Positions 24,811-37,204 of a stretch of 64,000 nucleotides of DNA are shown here, in pieces; position 1 is the first letter of the stretch, and the number at the start of each line of letters is the position of its first letter. The position numbers and the translations under genes were made by a program. Origin of the DNA: Congeria kusceri (Eukaryota; Mollusca; Bivalvia; Myida; Dreissenidae); NCBI GenBank assembly GCA_027627225.1, contig CM051029.1:22931356-22995355 (forward strand). The letters are read 5' to 3'. The notes under the pieces are model-generated. The model was given only the letters and a program-made list of their open reading frames with translations, did no database searches and was not told the origin of the DNA.

Positions 24811-24890
24811 AACGGCGAGGTCGAGTAGAGCGCTCTTAATTCTTATTTGTTCTCACGATCGTCGTCGTGAGTTCGATATCCACTTTGGGC
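24811..24890 (+). mobile_element. tRNA-like SINE fragment (weak)
   Basis: GTAGAGCGCTC at about 24825-24835 resembles a tRNA D-arm/A box, and GTTCGATATCC at 24871-24881 a B box. The T-stem pairs poorly and there is no convincing anticodon arm, so a decayed tRNA-derived sequence is more likely than a tRNA gene. Confidence 0.3.
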
Positions 24891-25625
24891 TGTCTTTTTT
24901 AAGTAATTTGTTTGTGTGTGTGTTTAAAAAAAAAAAATCTCACAATGCAGTTTATTATTTACACTTAAATAATTGTATAGTATACGCATTTGTATTGCTC
25001 ATGTCTATAACATAATAACATTAAAAGCTTCTGAAGGCAATCACATTTTCGAAGCCATAGCTTCTGAAGTGTGTTCATTTATTATTTTTCAAAGATAATA
25101 AATCCGTTATTGTGACGGAAACAATAAAACTAAAACATACCAGTGTGTTTTAATATACTGCAGCTAAAAAACAAAACAATACAAAATCCACAAGTATAAC
25201 TTTGAAATTGTGTCTAACAGTCAAACTTCGTGCAAAATATTACAGTATACATGGAAGTGAAATTCTGTTTGCAAATTGTCAGTGCATTGTCGTTTACATT
25301 GAACTACTAAACCTATGAATGATAATGTTCAGTCATAGGACACTTGAAGTGCCACAACCGACTTTATTATTGCGTTAAAGAATCGTTATATGTACACATC
25401 AGAAGATGTTTTGTTACAGACTTTCATACGCATAAAACTTTTTGTTACGCATCTGTGGTCATCATTATATTCATATTTTAGGGCCTTTCCAGGTCATACG
25501 CACCAGCATCAGTGCGTGTCCCAGCTTCAACCTCAGGCATCCCCACGTATATTATAATAAATAAAAGTACACTTCGGTCTCTGCATTATCATAATCACTT
25601 AAACCTAGTATTAGAGACTGTGTAG

Positions 25626-25702
25626 ACACCCAGATAGCTCATTTGGGAGCTAGCCTTATTTATTGGTGAGAGGTGCCGGGTTCGATTCCCGGATTTGCTA
25701 CA
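25626..25702 (+). mobile_element. tRNA-derived SINE head with pol III A and B boxes
   Basis: TAGCTCATTTGG at 25635-25646 fits an A box and GGTTCGATTCC at 25679-25689 is a perfect B box. The T-arm is intact: CCGGG (25676-25680), loop TTCGATT, CCCGG (25688-25692). The anticodon arm is degenerate and the 5' acceptor does not pair clearly, so I call it a SINE head or tRNA pseudogene rather than a working tRNA. The body after it is unrecognised. Confidence 0.5.
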
Positions 25703-26669
25703 AAACTGTCTCCGCCTGTGTGACTTCATACAGGACAAGAATAATTGACAGTTTATTAAATAGCATATAAGCAACAATGATCTAAAGGATCTATAATAAA
25801 TAGAAAACTGGTATAATAGATAAGTAGTCTAAGCTAATTATAAATTTACCTTTTCAGGGTAAACACTTTTAAATACAACGATGCAAGTGTAATAACTAAT
25901 CTCGAAACATGGTTGAAATGGTCTAAATGATTTACATATGAATCTAAAAACAATTTTAAGACCAAACGGGATAAATTCTCATCAGATAACTTATATGTGA
26001 AACAATAGACTCCGTAAGAAAATATATTTACCGGTATGTCAAAAAATGTATACTGTAGGAAGTTAACATCCCAAATTGGTGGCATCGCGACGGTGCGTCA
26101 AAACTCATACTAGTCAATTTTAACAATATCAAAATAACGCTAAATATGAGCATAAAAAAGTAACATAATGATGTAAATGCAAACGTGTATGATACTCTAA
26201 TATATTTTCAAAGCTCTGTTAAATGGTCCGAAGGCAAATACATAAACAATGTGATAGCCATGAATATTTTGCCCTCAGTGGAAGCCACCATTATTCACGT
26301 GTGCCTGACATACAGTTTTGATACGTACGGCCGGGCACCAGACTTAAGTAAACAAAGCAACTGTATAGTGTAAACGTACTTCCGTGCACGCGACAAGTAT
26401 ATTTCCACAGAGTGGAATACAGTTAAGTTGATCTCACGGGGTGTTATTTCGTCAATGACAGCGTGAAGATGGGATACATTATATATTCAGTGATACCTAA
26501 TACACTCCAATTCGTATAACAAAGGCATTACATTTTGGAACATTGATTTTACAACATATCAAAATGATATTACACACTCGAAAGACGTTGCATGATATGT
26601 CTGCAACCGATTATCAAAAATATAACTCACTGATCAATTATAAGTTTTATTATATACCTGTTTAAAATC

Positions 26670-26745
26670 TCGAGGCTTGCGTAATTTAGTATCACACTCG
26701 AGGCTCCGCCACTCGTGTGATACGTCATCACACAAGCCACTCGAC
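26670..26745. repeat. Hairpin repeat
   Basis: GTATCACAC at about 26689 pairs with GTGTGATAC at about 26715, and the outer GGCTTG pairs with CAAGCC near 26738. A small foldback of unknown family just upstream of hairpin element copy 2. Confidence 0.55.
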
Positions 26746-26846
26746 TAATACATACTCTTGGAACAATTGGCTAGCGTAATATTCCGTATTTATTTCATGC
26801 TACGTAGTTAAATATAGAAAAATATCAGTGAGATATATCCCTAAAT

Positions 26847-27185
26847 CACTCACAGTGATTGACTACCTTTTTGGATCCCGATTTAATACAGTAAATGAAA
26901 CGGACCATCATCGATGCCGAGCTCAAAACTTTTAAATGTCGTCATTATTTTGACGTTATGACTCCCGCGATATTTCCAACAAAGATGTGAAACAAAGGTT
27001 AATAAAGCATAAAATAAAAAGAAAATTTGTTTGTTTTCAGTGTGATAACGCGTGATATCATCACCGGAAACGGAGACAATTTACATATTTTTACTCGCGC
27101 AAGCGCTCATGAAAAGATTAATTGTCTCCCTTTCCGGTGATGATATCACGCGTTATCACACCAAAAACAAACAAATATCCTCTAT
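26847..27185. mobile_element. Hairpin (MITE-like) element, copy 2, intact
   Basis: Arms 27029-27081 and 27120-27172 pair over 53 bp with about three mismatches around a 38-nt loop. A 180-bp leader at 26847-27028 is shared with copy 1 at 220-411. This copy shows what copy 1 looked like before the LINE inserted. No coding capacity. Confidence 0.8.
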
Positions 27186-27986
27186 ATGTCAACATAAAAA
27201 AGAACATACCGACGTTTTAAGTTAAACATAAAACCAAAAACATAAAACCAAAAACAGCAGCAATAATCGTTTGCAAAATACATAATAAATAAATAAGTAC
27301 CATTTAAGACACAATAGATATTGATTGAACACGTACTCGTATGTGTACTACAGAACAGTGAGATTCATTTCTGTTGTGTCGTTTAACTTCAATAATCACG
27401 TTTCACAACTACCGGTATATAAACACGGACACTGCACAATAATTTCAGTGTTGCTGTTTACTATAAACTACTACTACCTACTCACCAGCCTTGAACTGCA
27501 GGATGCTTTCTGGAAACCGGAAGTGGAAAGCTGTCGGAATATTTTGGCGCATGCATAGTCGTTTTCGTCTGTTGCGCAAATTGTATGTGTTGGCAGTAAG
27601 GTCGCGAAGTATGAAATAGAAAAAAACGACAAAAATATATATATATTTTATATCAGAAATATTTGTTAAATGATACATTTTCTATAACATTTAATTTAGT
27701 TAGTTTTCTCATAAGTTCAATATATACGACATAAATATACATTTAGAAGTTCTTCTTGTTGTTGTTTTATTTCGACAATGAACTATTTTAGCTGTATCAT
27801 TCGCCTTCATACAGAAACCCCCCATGTCCGGTATGGACAGATAACATTTTGAGCGTTTTCATTGGCTACATGTATTTTCTTTGACAGACCCAACGCATGA
27901 CGTTAATTTGGTGAAATGACGTCACGTCAGTACACAACTTTGAGGATTAAGCAACTTATTTTGGTAACATGAGAAGGGTTTTAATA

Positions 27987-28044
27987 CTTACAAAATTCCT
28001 AATCTCGTTTAATAAAATATTGTATGAAATGACAACTCGTGTCA
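27987..28044. mobile_element. Internal hairpin element, right arm only (unit 1)
   Basis: Only the arm ending in GACAACTCGTGTCA remains; the left arm and loop present in units 2-6 are absent. Confidence 0.8.
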
Positions 28045-29252
28045 GATATACACTGTATATCTTATATGTTTGTTTCTAAATGTTTCAGAAATGTTCATAA
28101 TGAAGACACTGGACTGCTCCAACCATCTTAGGACAACACTACGAGTTCCTAATTAGTTCAATGAAATTAAGAGTTAACCACTGAAAGTACGGTACAGTAT
28201 TTGATGCTGTACTGTAAACAATTCCCAGTTTATTCAGCAACCTTAACGAAATCATGGGGGCGCCAAGTCCATCATCTCGCTAGGGTATCTAAAGGTCAGC
28301 AAAGGAAACTTCTATATATAGAAAAGACGTAATATTTTGAAAGAAAATTTGTATCATCATCATTATTATTGTTATTATTATTATCATCATCATCATCATC
28401 ATCATCATTATCATCATTATGTGTAATTATTGTACCATTTGTAGCAGTATTAAATTATTATTCTTATTAATATATTATTATTTTAATTATTATAAAACAC
28501 CATCATGAACAAAAAAGGGCTTTATCGACTTAATACAGACTGCCTATTTAGTTGTGTTGTTCTTTTTTAACAAAACAAATAATGTTACAAAGGAAACAGA
28601 ACATATCAGTTAGGCCTTTTTGGAGGGAGTAATTAGCACGACATGAATAATGGACAGGACAAGAAACGTTCTTAATTAAGAACAGTCCATCAAACGTATA
28701 TGTATGCAAATAAGCATGGTTATATAGCTTTGATTAAATGTATGTGTGAATGCATTGTTATTTTTAAATCATTTTATTTAAAATGATTACAATACTTGCG
28801 AAAGAAACAGAATTTTTACAGAAAACTGTACCGCCAATTTTACTTCAATGTTGCAATAAAATGTATATTCATTTCTTAAATAGACATATCAATAACATTG
28901 TTGTAAATTCTACGCTCCTTGTTACAATTATTACAAGAATAAAGTCTAAAAGACACGAGCTACCACTGTTAAACTATCAACATGTGTAACAAAACCTATA
29001 AAATCTATAAAAGCAGACAAGAGGTTGCTGCTCCTTTTTGTAACACCATACAGTTATGCGCCCAACCTTTTGTGTTATTTTAGCAGGTGTTTAAAATAAA
29101 CGTGTAATTGTAATTTTAAATGGCCTCTCTGTCGGGAGCAGGAACCTGTTACTCCCCTGATCCGAGAGAGTGCGACATGTCAGATATAAACTAGAACTAC
29201 CACTGTCATGGCGCAAATACCACAGCATGCCGCATTGTCACAACGATATTGT

Positions 29253-30404
29253 ACGGAATCCGGTTAGTGCCATATGAAATATCGTGCCTCTTCCGGCAAG
29301 GGCGAGACACGAAAATTGCGCGAAACACGAAGCGAGACACGATATTCCCGCGAGACACGAAGCGAGGCACGATATTGTAACACGAGATCTCGCACTGTCG
29401 CAGTATCCGGTACCACGATATCTCGCGGGAAATATCGTGTATCGCTTTCTGTTTCGCGGGAATATCGTGTCTCGCTTCGTGTCTCACGGTAAAATATCGT
29501 GCCTCGCTTCGTGTCTCGCGCAATTCTCGTGCCTCGTATTTAGCAGTCGAGGCACGAGATGCGACGCGAGACACGAAGCGATACACGATATTCAGGCGAG
29601 ACATGAAGCGATGCACGATGTTATATCGTTCAAATATCGCCCGAGTATCGCGGTAAATTTTAAAACTACGATACTCGAAACACGAAGCGAGACACAAGAA
29701 TCGGGCGACACACGAAGCGATGCACGATATTGTATCGTTCAAATATCGCCCGAATATCGAGTATCGCCTGAATATCGTGTCTCGCTTCGCATCTCGTGTC
29801 TCGACCTTTAATCGCGAGGCACGAGAATTGCGCGAGACCCGAAGCGAGGCACGATCTTTTCCCGCGAGACACGAAGCGAGACACTATACTCGATAATCGT
29901 GCGATATTTGAACGATACAATATCGTGCTTCGCTTCGTGTCTCGCGCAGTTCTTGCGTCTCGCTTCGTGTTTCGCGTATTGTGGTATGAAGTTTACCGCG
30001 AGACACGAGAATCAGGCGTTATTTGAACGATATAATATCGTGCCTCGCTTCGTGTCTCGCCTGAATATCGTGTATCGCTTCGTGTCTCGCTTCGCATCTC
30101 GTGTCTCGACCTTTGAACGCGAGGCACGAGAATTGCGCGAGACACGAAGCGAGGAACGATATTTTAACGCGAGACACGAAGCGAGACACGAGAATTGCGC
30201 GAAACACCACGCGAGGCACGATATTTTACCGCGAGATTATGTGGTATAGGATACTGCGACAGTGCGAGATCTCGTGTTACAATATCGTGCCTCGCTTCAT
30301 GTCTCGCGGGAATATCGTGTCTCGCTTCGTGTTTCGCGCAATTCTCGTGCCTCGCGTTCAAGAGTCGAGACACGATATTTCATATGGCACTAACCGGATT
30401 CCGT
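29253..30404. mobile_element. 1152-bp foldback core element (unit 1)
   Basis: Ends are a perfect 34-bp inverted repeat starting ACGGAATCCGGTTAGTGCCA. The interior is built from the CpG-rich word CGAGACACGAAGCGAG and its complement, spaced about 31 bp by short AT joiners such as ACGATATT, in alternating orientation. ATATTG flanks both ends, one base away, as a candidate target duplication. The many open frames (ARHEARHD, RFVSR repeats) are artefacts. Confidence 0.9.
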
Positions 30405-31131
30405 AATATTGATACAAGCAACATGTAGTTTTGAGGTGTAAAAAATGTATTAGTTAACTGGGGAAAGAAATTGACAAAAGGGAATAACTCTGTAAACAAA
30501 GTAGCGAGAGCTATAACTCTTGAGCATTGCACTCCGTCTTATAACCGCCTATCCATGTATGAAGTCTGAGTTCCACTCCTTCAGTAGACTTGGAGAAAAT
30601 GGCCGGAAGGAAAATTGACAAGGGGGAATAATTCCGTAAATAATGCAGCTAGAGTTATAATTCTTGCGCTAGAGTTATAATTCTTGTGCGCTGCACTCAT
30701 TCTAACAAAAAATCTGTCTACGTATGAAGTTTGAGGTCAATTCTTCTGTAGTGTGAGAAAATGGCTGAACAAGGAAACCTGAACAAGGGGAATGACTCCA
30801 TTAATAATGCAGCTAGAGTTATAAATCTTGTGCACTGCACTCCACCTAGTCCAGGACAAAAAAACGACATCCAGACAACCGTACGGACGGACAGACAGAC
30901 AAGCTGATTCCAGTATAATCCCTTTCTTTTGTGGGAATTCCCGATGTTGCTGTCGAGCTCTTGGAAATACCAGGAAGTACCCGGGAACACCGTCTGTTTG
31001 TTGAGATCCACAGATTCGCGGACTATTAAAGCGTACAAATTATTTTGTAAATAACGTTTAGTAAAATGTTGTAGTTGAAATTAGAACTGCAAATAAATTC
31101 TACTATGATTATTTAAACCTGAACATGTCAA

Positions 31132-31558
31132 CCATCATTATCATCGTCATCATCATCATAATTAACGTAATACATGATGATGAAGATTTTGATGATGAGA
31201 TGGTGATGACGAAGACGATAATGATGATGACGATGATAATGAGAAGGAGATGATGATAACGATGATGATGGCGATATGATGATGGTGATGATGATGATGA
31301 CGATGATGATGAGTATGGGGGAGGAGATGATGATGACGACGTTGATGATGATGACGATGAGTACGGGGAAGGAGATGATGATAACGACGATGATTATGAT
31401 TATGATGATGATTAGTATGGGAAAGGAGATGATGATGACGACGATGATGATGATGAGGTGGAGGAGATGCTGATGACGATGATGATGATGGCGAGGATGA
31501 TGGTGATGATGATGATGATGATGGCGATGATAATGATGATGATGAGGAGGAGAAGGAT

Positions 31559-31590
<32 letters not shown>

Positions 31591-31601
31591 GTTATTATTA
31601 C
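31132..31601. repeat. ATC and GAT/GAC microsatellite with AAT/ATT end (unit 1)
   Basis: A short ATC run, then about 390 bp of GATGAT with GAC, GAG and GGG interruptions, then AAT/ATT. Poly-Met frames across it are artefacts. Confidence 0.9.
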
Positions 31602-31723
31602 TTTATTGCCGTGTATGTACCGATTTATTTATTACAGTCCATGCATTATTTTCTGTGTTGCTCTCTTTTCTCCTTGAATATGTTATAAATTCTATTAGAT
31701 AATCACTCAGAAACTGAAGAGCA

Positions 31724-32037
31724 CTGTAGGACAATATTTTTCACAAATCATATTTTTCACATCTGTGAAAAATAGGACCGCATTCTTCACAGGTGTGAAA
31801 ATTGAGATCTTATTCTTCACGCATCACAGTCTTATTCTTTACATTTTCTGTGACGTTTGTGATCGCATCAAGTTTTTAATATGCAATTAAGTCATATTCT
31901 TCTGCAATCCTCACGCATACCCCGTTTTAAACCAATCACATTCGCCACACTTTGTCACACTTAAAAATGTGACAAATGAGATCCTATTCTTCACAGGTGT
32001 GTGAAAAATATGATTTGTGAAAAATATGATCCTACAG
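31724..32037. mobile_element. 314-bp inverted-repeat element (unit 1)
   Basis: Ends in CTGTAGGA and TCCTACAG. Subterminal ATATTTTTCACAAATCATAT and its complement form an arm of about 50 bp; more TTCACA/TGTGAA words lie inside. Noncoding, MITE-like. Confidence 0.85.
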
Positions 32038-33055
32038 AGCTCACATTTATTTTTAACGTTTCAAACCAAAAAAAAAAGTAACGTTACATTATAATATGAA
32101 ACTTGCTAATTTTTCTACAGAAAAAGAACAAAATTATCGTTGTTAAACTACCCAATGAACAACGCAAAAGTAGTTCCGATTCTGAGCGGAGCATAGTCAA
32201 ATTCTCATTAAAATTGCAAAAATATTTATCAAATCATTTAAGAATTCAAATAATGTTCGCATTATCGTTGTTTATCGGCCAACTAAAAACTCTTTAATTC
32301 CAATGCATCAGAACACCAAATCGTTGATTATTGACCGGTAAACAACGATAAATCGAAAATTATTTTTGAATCGACACGTACTCGTATGTGTACTACAGAA
32401 CAGTGAGATTCATTTCAGTTGTGTCGTTTAACTTCAATAATCACGTTTCACAACTACCGGTATATAAACACGGACACTGCATAATAATTTCAGTGTTGCT
32501 GTTTACTATAAACTACTCCTACCTACTCACCAGCCTTGAACTGCAGGATGCTTTCTGGAAACCGGAAGTGGAAAGCTGTCGGAATATTTTGGCGCATGCA
32601 TAGTCGTTTTCGTCTGTTGCGCAAATTGTATGTGTTGGCAGTAAGGTCGCGAAGTATGAAATAGAAAAAAACGACAAAAATATATATATATTTTATATCA
32701 GAAATATTTCTTAAATAATTTTCTATAACATTTAATTTAGTTAGTTTTCTCATAAGTTCAATATATACGACATAAATATACATTTAGAAGTTCTTCTTGT
32801 TGTTGTTTTATTTCGACAATGAACTATTTTAGCTGTATCATTCGCCTTCATACAGAAACCCCCCATGTCCGGTATGGACAGATAACATTTTGAGCGTTTT
32901 CATTGGCTACATGTATTTTCTTTGACAGACCCAACGCATGACGTTAATTTGGTGAAATGACGTCACGTCAGTACACAACTTTGAGGATTAAGCAACTTAT
33001 TTTGGTAACATGAGAAGGGTTTTAATGCGTTTAAAAGCATGTGATTAACAAGATC

Positions 33056-33194
33056 TGACACTCGTTGTCATTTTATACTATATTTTATTAAACTCGTCCA
33101 GGAAATTCGTAAGTAAGCTCGCAAAAGGCTCGCTTACTTACAAAATTCCTAATCTCGTTTAATAAAATATTGTACGAAATGACAACTCGTGTCA
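33056..33194. mobile_element. Internal 139-bp hairpin element (unit 2)
   Basis: Left arm from TGACACTCGTTGTCA, right arm ending in GACAACTCGTGTCA, short loop around GCAAAAGG. Imperfect pairing along about 63 bp. Confidence 0.85.
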
Positions 33195-34416
33195 AATATA
33201 CACTGTATATCTTATAAACAAATGTCCAAATGTTTGTTTCTAAATGTTTCAGAAATGTTCATAATGAAGACACTGGACTGCTCCTACCGTCTTAGGACAA
33301 CACTACGAGTTCCTAATTAGTTCAATGAAATTAAGAGTTAACCACTGAAAGTACGGTACAGTATTTGATGCTGTACTGTAAACAATTCCCAGTTTATTCA
33401 GCAACCTTAACGAAATCATGGGGGCGCCAAGTCCATCATCTCGCTAGGGTAACTAAAGGTCAGCATAGGAAACTTCTATATATAGAAAAGACGTAATATT
33501 TTGAAAGAAAATTTGTATCATCATCATTATTATTGTTATTATTATTATCATCATCATCATCATCATCATCATTATCATCATTATGTGTAATTTTTGTACC
33601 ATTTGTAGCAGTATTAAATTATTATTCTTATTAATATATTATTATTTTAATTATTATAAAACACCATCATGAACAAAAAAGGGCTTTATCGGCTTAATAC
33701 AGACTGCCTATTTATTTGTGTCGTTCTTTTTTAACAAAACAAATAATGTTACAAAGGAAACAGAACATATCAGTTAGGCCTTTTTGGAGGGAGTAATTAG
33801 CACGACATGAATAATGGACAGGACAAGAAACGTTCTTAATTAAGAACAGTCCATCAAACGTATATGTATGCAAATAAGCATGGTTATATAGCTTTGATTA
33901 AATGTATGTGTGTATGCATTGTTATTTTTAAATCATTTTATTTAAAATGATTACAATACTTGCGAAAGAAACAGAATTTTTACAGAAAACTGTACCGCCA
34001 ATTTTACTTCAATGTTGCAATAAAATGTATATTCATTTCTTAAATAGACATATCAATAACATTGTTGTAAATTCTACGCTCCTTGTTACAATTATTACAA
34101 GAATAAAGTCTAAAAGACACGAGCTACCACTGTTAAACTATCAACATGTGTAACAAAACCTATAAAATCTATAAAAGCAGACAAGAGGTTGCTGCTCCTT
34201 TTTGTAACACCATACAGTTATGCGCCCAACCTTTTGTGTTATTTTAGCAGGTGTTTAAAATAAACGTGTAATTGTAATTTTAAATGGCCTCTCTGTCGGG
34301 AGCAGGAACCTGTTACTCCCCTGGTCCGAGAGAGTGCGACATGTCAGATATAAACTAGAACTACCACTGTCATGGCGCAAATACCACAGCATGCCGCATT
34401 GTCACAACGATATTGT

Positions 34417-35568
34417 ACGGAATCCGGTTAGTGCCATATGAAATATCGTGCCTCTTCCGGCAAGGGCGAGACACGAAAATTGCGCGAAACACGAAGCGAG
34501 ACACGATATTCCCGCGAGACACGAAGCGAGGCACGATATTGTAACACGAGATCTCGCACTGTCGCAGTATCCGGTACCACGATATCTCGCGGGAAATATC
34601 GTGTATCGCTTTCTGTTTCGCGGGAATATCGTGTCTCGCTTCGTGTCTCACGGTAAAATATCGTGCCTCGCTTCGTGTCTCGCGCAATTCTCGTGCCTCG
34701 TGTTTAGCAGTCGAGGCACGAGATGCGACGCGAGACACGAAGCGATACACGATATTCAGGCGAGACATGAAGCGATGCACGATGTTATATCGTTCAAATA
34801 TCGCCCGAGTATCGCGGTAAATTTTAAAACTACGATACTCGAAACACGAAGCGGGACACAAGAATCGGGCGACACACGAAGCGATGCACGATATTGTATC
34901 GTTCAAATATCGCCCGAATATCGAGTATCGCCTGAATATCGTGTCTCGCTTCGCATCTCGTGTCTCGACCTTTAATCGCGAGGCACGAGAATTGCGCGAG
35001 ATCCGAAGCGAGGCACGATCTTTTCCCGCGAGACACGAAGCGAGACACTATACTCGATAATCGTGCGATATTTGAACGATACAATATCGTGCTTCGCTTC
35101 GTGTCTCGCGCAGTTCTTGCGTCTCGCTTCGTGTTTCGCGTATCGTGGTATGAAGTTTACCGCGAGACACGAGAATCAGGCGTTATTTGAACGATATAAT
35201 ATCGTGCCTCGCTTCGTGTCTCGCCTGAATATCGTGTATCGCTTCGTGTCTCGCTTCGCATCTCGTGTCTCGACCTTTGAACGCGAGGCACGAGAATTGC
35301 GCGAGACACGAAGCGAGGAACGATATTTTAACGCGAAACACGAAGCGAGACACGAGAATTGCGCGAAACACCACGCGAGGCACGATATTTTACCGCGAGA
35401 TTATGTGGTATAGGATACTGCGACAGTGCGAGATCTCGTGTTACAATATCGTGCCTCGCTTCATGTCTCGCGGGAATATCGTGTCTCGCTTCGTGTTTCG
35501 CGCAATTCTCGTGCCTCGCGTTCAAGAGTCGAGACACGATATTTCATATGGCACTAACCGGATTCCGT
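34417..35568. mobile_element. 1152-bp foldback core element (unit 2)
   Basis: Same structure and exactly the same length as in unit 1; candidate ATATTG flanks at 34410-34415 and 35570-35575. Confidence 0.9.
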
Positions 35569-35621
35569 AATATTGATACAAGCAACATGTAGTTTTGAGG
35601 TGTAAAAAATGTATTAGTTAA

Positions 35622-36070
35622 CTGGGGAAAGAAATTGACAAAAGGGAATAACTCTGTAAACAAAGTAGCGAGAGCTATAACTCTTGAGCATTGCACTCCG
35701 TCTTATAACCGCCTATCCATGTATGAAGTCTGAGTTCCACTCCTTCAGTAGACTTGGAGAAAATGGCCGGAAGGAAAATTGACAAGGGGGAATAATTCCG
35801 TAAATAATGCAGCTAGAGTTATAATTCTTGCGCTAGAGTTATAATTCTTGTGCGCTGCACTCATTCTAACAAAAAATCTGTCTACGTATGAAGTTTGAGG
35901 TCAATTCTTCTGTAGTGTGAGAAAATGGCTGAACAAGGAAACCTGAACAAGGGGAATAACTCCATTAATAATGCAGCTAGAGTTATAAATCTTGTGCACT
36001 GCACTCCACCTAGTCCAGGACAAAAAAACGACATCCAGACAACCGTACGGACGGACAGACAGACAAGCTG
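35622..36070. repeat. Degenerate three-copy repeat of about 145-165 bp (unit 2; present in all units)
   Basis: Three diverged copies share a GAAAATGG/AATTGACAAGGGGAATAA block, an AGAGTTATAATTCTTG block and a TGCACTCC block. It ends in a GACGGACAGACAGACAAG tract. From memory, repeats of this style are common in molluscan DNA; I cannot name the family. Unit 1 counterpart is at about 30455-30905. Confidence 0.65.
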
Positions 36071-36293
36071 ATTCCAGTATAATCCCTTTCTTTTGTGGGA
36101 ATTCCCGATGTTGCTGTCGAGCTCTTGGAAGTACCAGGAAGTACCCGGGAACACCGTCTGTTTGTTGAGATCCACAGATTCGCGGACTATTAAAGCGTAC
36201 AAATTATTTTGTAAATAACGTTTAGTAAAATGTTGTAGTTGAAATTAGAACAGCAAATAAATTCTACTATGATTATTTAAACCTGAACTTGTC

Positions 36294-36768
36294 AACCATC
36301 ATTATCATCATCATCATCATCATAATTAACGTAATACATGATGATGAAGATTTTGATGATGAGATGGTGATGACGAAGACGATAATGATGATGATGACGA
36401 TGATAATGAGAAGGAGATGATGATGACGATGATGATGGCGATATGATGATGGTGATGATGATGATGACGATGATGATGAGTATGGGGGAGGAGATGATGA
36501 TGACGACGTTGATGATGATGACGATGAGTACGGGGAAGGAGATGATGATAACGACGATGATTATGATTATGATGATGATTAGTATGGGAAAGGAGATGAT
36601 GATGACGACGATGATGATGATGAGGTGGAGGAGATGCTGATGACGATGATGATGATGGCGAGGATGATGGTGATGATGATGATGATGATGGCGATGATAA
36701 TGATGATGATGAGGAGGAGAAGGATATGATAATAATAATAATAATATTATTATTATTGTTATTATTAC
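36294..36768. repeat. GAT-rich microsatellite (unit 2)
   Basis: Same arrangement as unit 1 with small length changes. Confidence 0.9.
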
Positions 36769-36890
36769 TTTATTGCCGTGTATGTACCGATTTATTTATT
36801 ACAGTCCATGCATTATTTTCTGTGTTGCTCTCTTTTCTCCTTGAATATGTTATAAATTCTATTAGATAATCACTCAGAAACTGAAGAGCA

Positions 36891-37204
36891 CTGTAGGACA
36901 ATATTTTTCACAAATCATATTTTTCACATCTGTGAAAAATAGGACCGCATTCTTCACAGGTGTGAAAATTGAGATCTTATTCTTCACGCATCACAGTCTT
37001 ATTCTTTACATTTTCTGTGACGTTTGTGATCGCATCAAGTTTTTAATATGCAATTAAGTCATATTCTTCTGCAATCCTCACGCATACCCCGTTTTAAACC
37101 AATCACATTCGCCACACTTTGTCACACTTAAAAATGTGACAAATGAGATCCTATTCTTCACAGGTGTGTGAAAAATATGATTTGTGAAAAATATGATCCT
37201 ACAG
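36891..37204. mobile_element. 314-bp inverted-repeat element (unit 2)
   Basis: Same ends and length as in unit 1. Confidence 0.85.

Larger units (their letters stand above)
24246..26660. other. Intergenic with SINE-like fragments; no protein gene seen
   Basis: Only short random frames. Contains the tRNA-like segments at 24811-24890 and 25626-25702 and a (TG)n/(A)n simple run at about 24911-24938. Confidence 0.45.
27329..32373. repeat. Macrosatellite unit 1 (5045 bp)
   Basis: First of six head-to-tail units. It begins abruptly at ACACGTACTCGTATGTGT, with no unit sequence to its left. It is about 120 bp shorter than unit 2, mostly because the left arm of the internal hairpin element near 27986 is missing; a second small deletion occurs near 28063. 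Contains, in order, hairpin remnant, ATC microsatellite (28353-28420), foldback core, three-copy repeat, GAT tract, 314-bp inverted-repeat element and terminal hairpin (32267-32346). Confidence 0.95.

Noticed and set aside
25626..25702. Functional tRNA gene
   Set aside because: The T-arm and boxes are good but the anticodon arm and acceptor stem do not fold convincingly, so it is listed as a SINE-like head.
29253..30404. CRISPR array
   Set aside because: The repeated word is self-complementary in both orientations with near-constant joiners instead of unique spacers, and the DNA is eukaryotic.
29206..30428. Many overlapping frames rich in ARHEARHD and RFVSRGNIVSR in every unit, up to 178 codons
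   Set aside because: They read the CGAGACACGAAGCGAG foldback word in all frames; both strands give the same peptides because the DNA is self-complementary.
31276..31473. Poly-Met frame across the GAT tract
   Set aside because: Microsatellite translation.
33947..34153. 68-codon frame (MITILAKETEFLQKTVPP) open in all six units
   Set aside because: Units are too alike for the conservation to mean anything. The few differences seen are amino-acid changing (for example His to Asn, Gln to Lys), and there is no family match.
35882..36202. 106-codon minus-strand frame (MYALIVRESVDLNKQ)
   Set aside because: Antisense to the dispersed three-copy repeat and GACAGACAGAC tract; disrupted in unit 4 and shortened in units 3 and 6.
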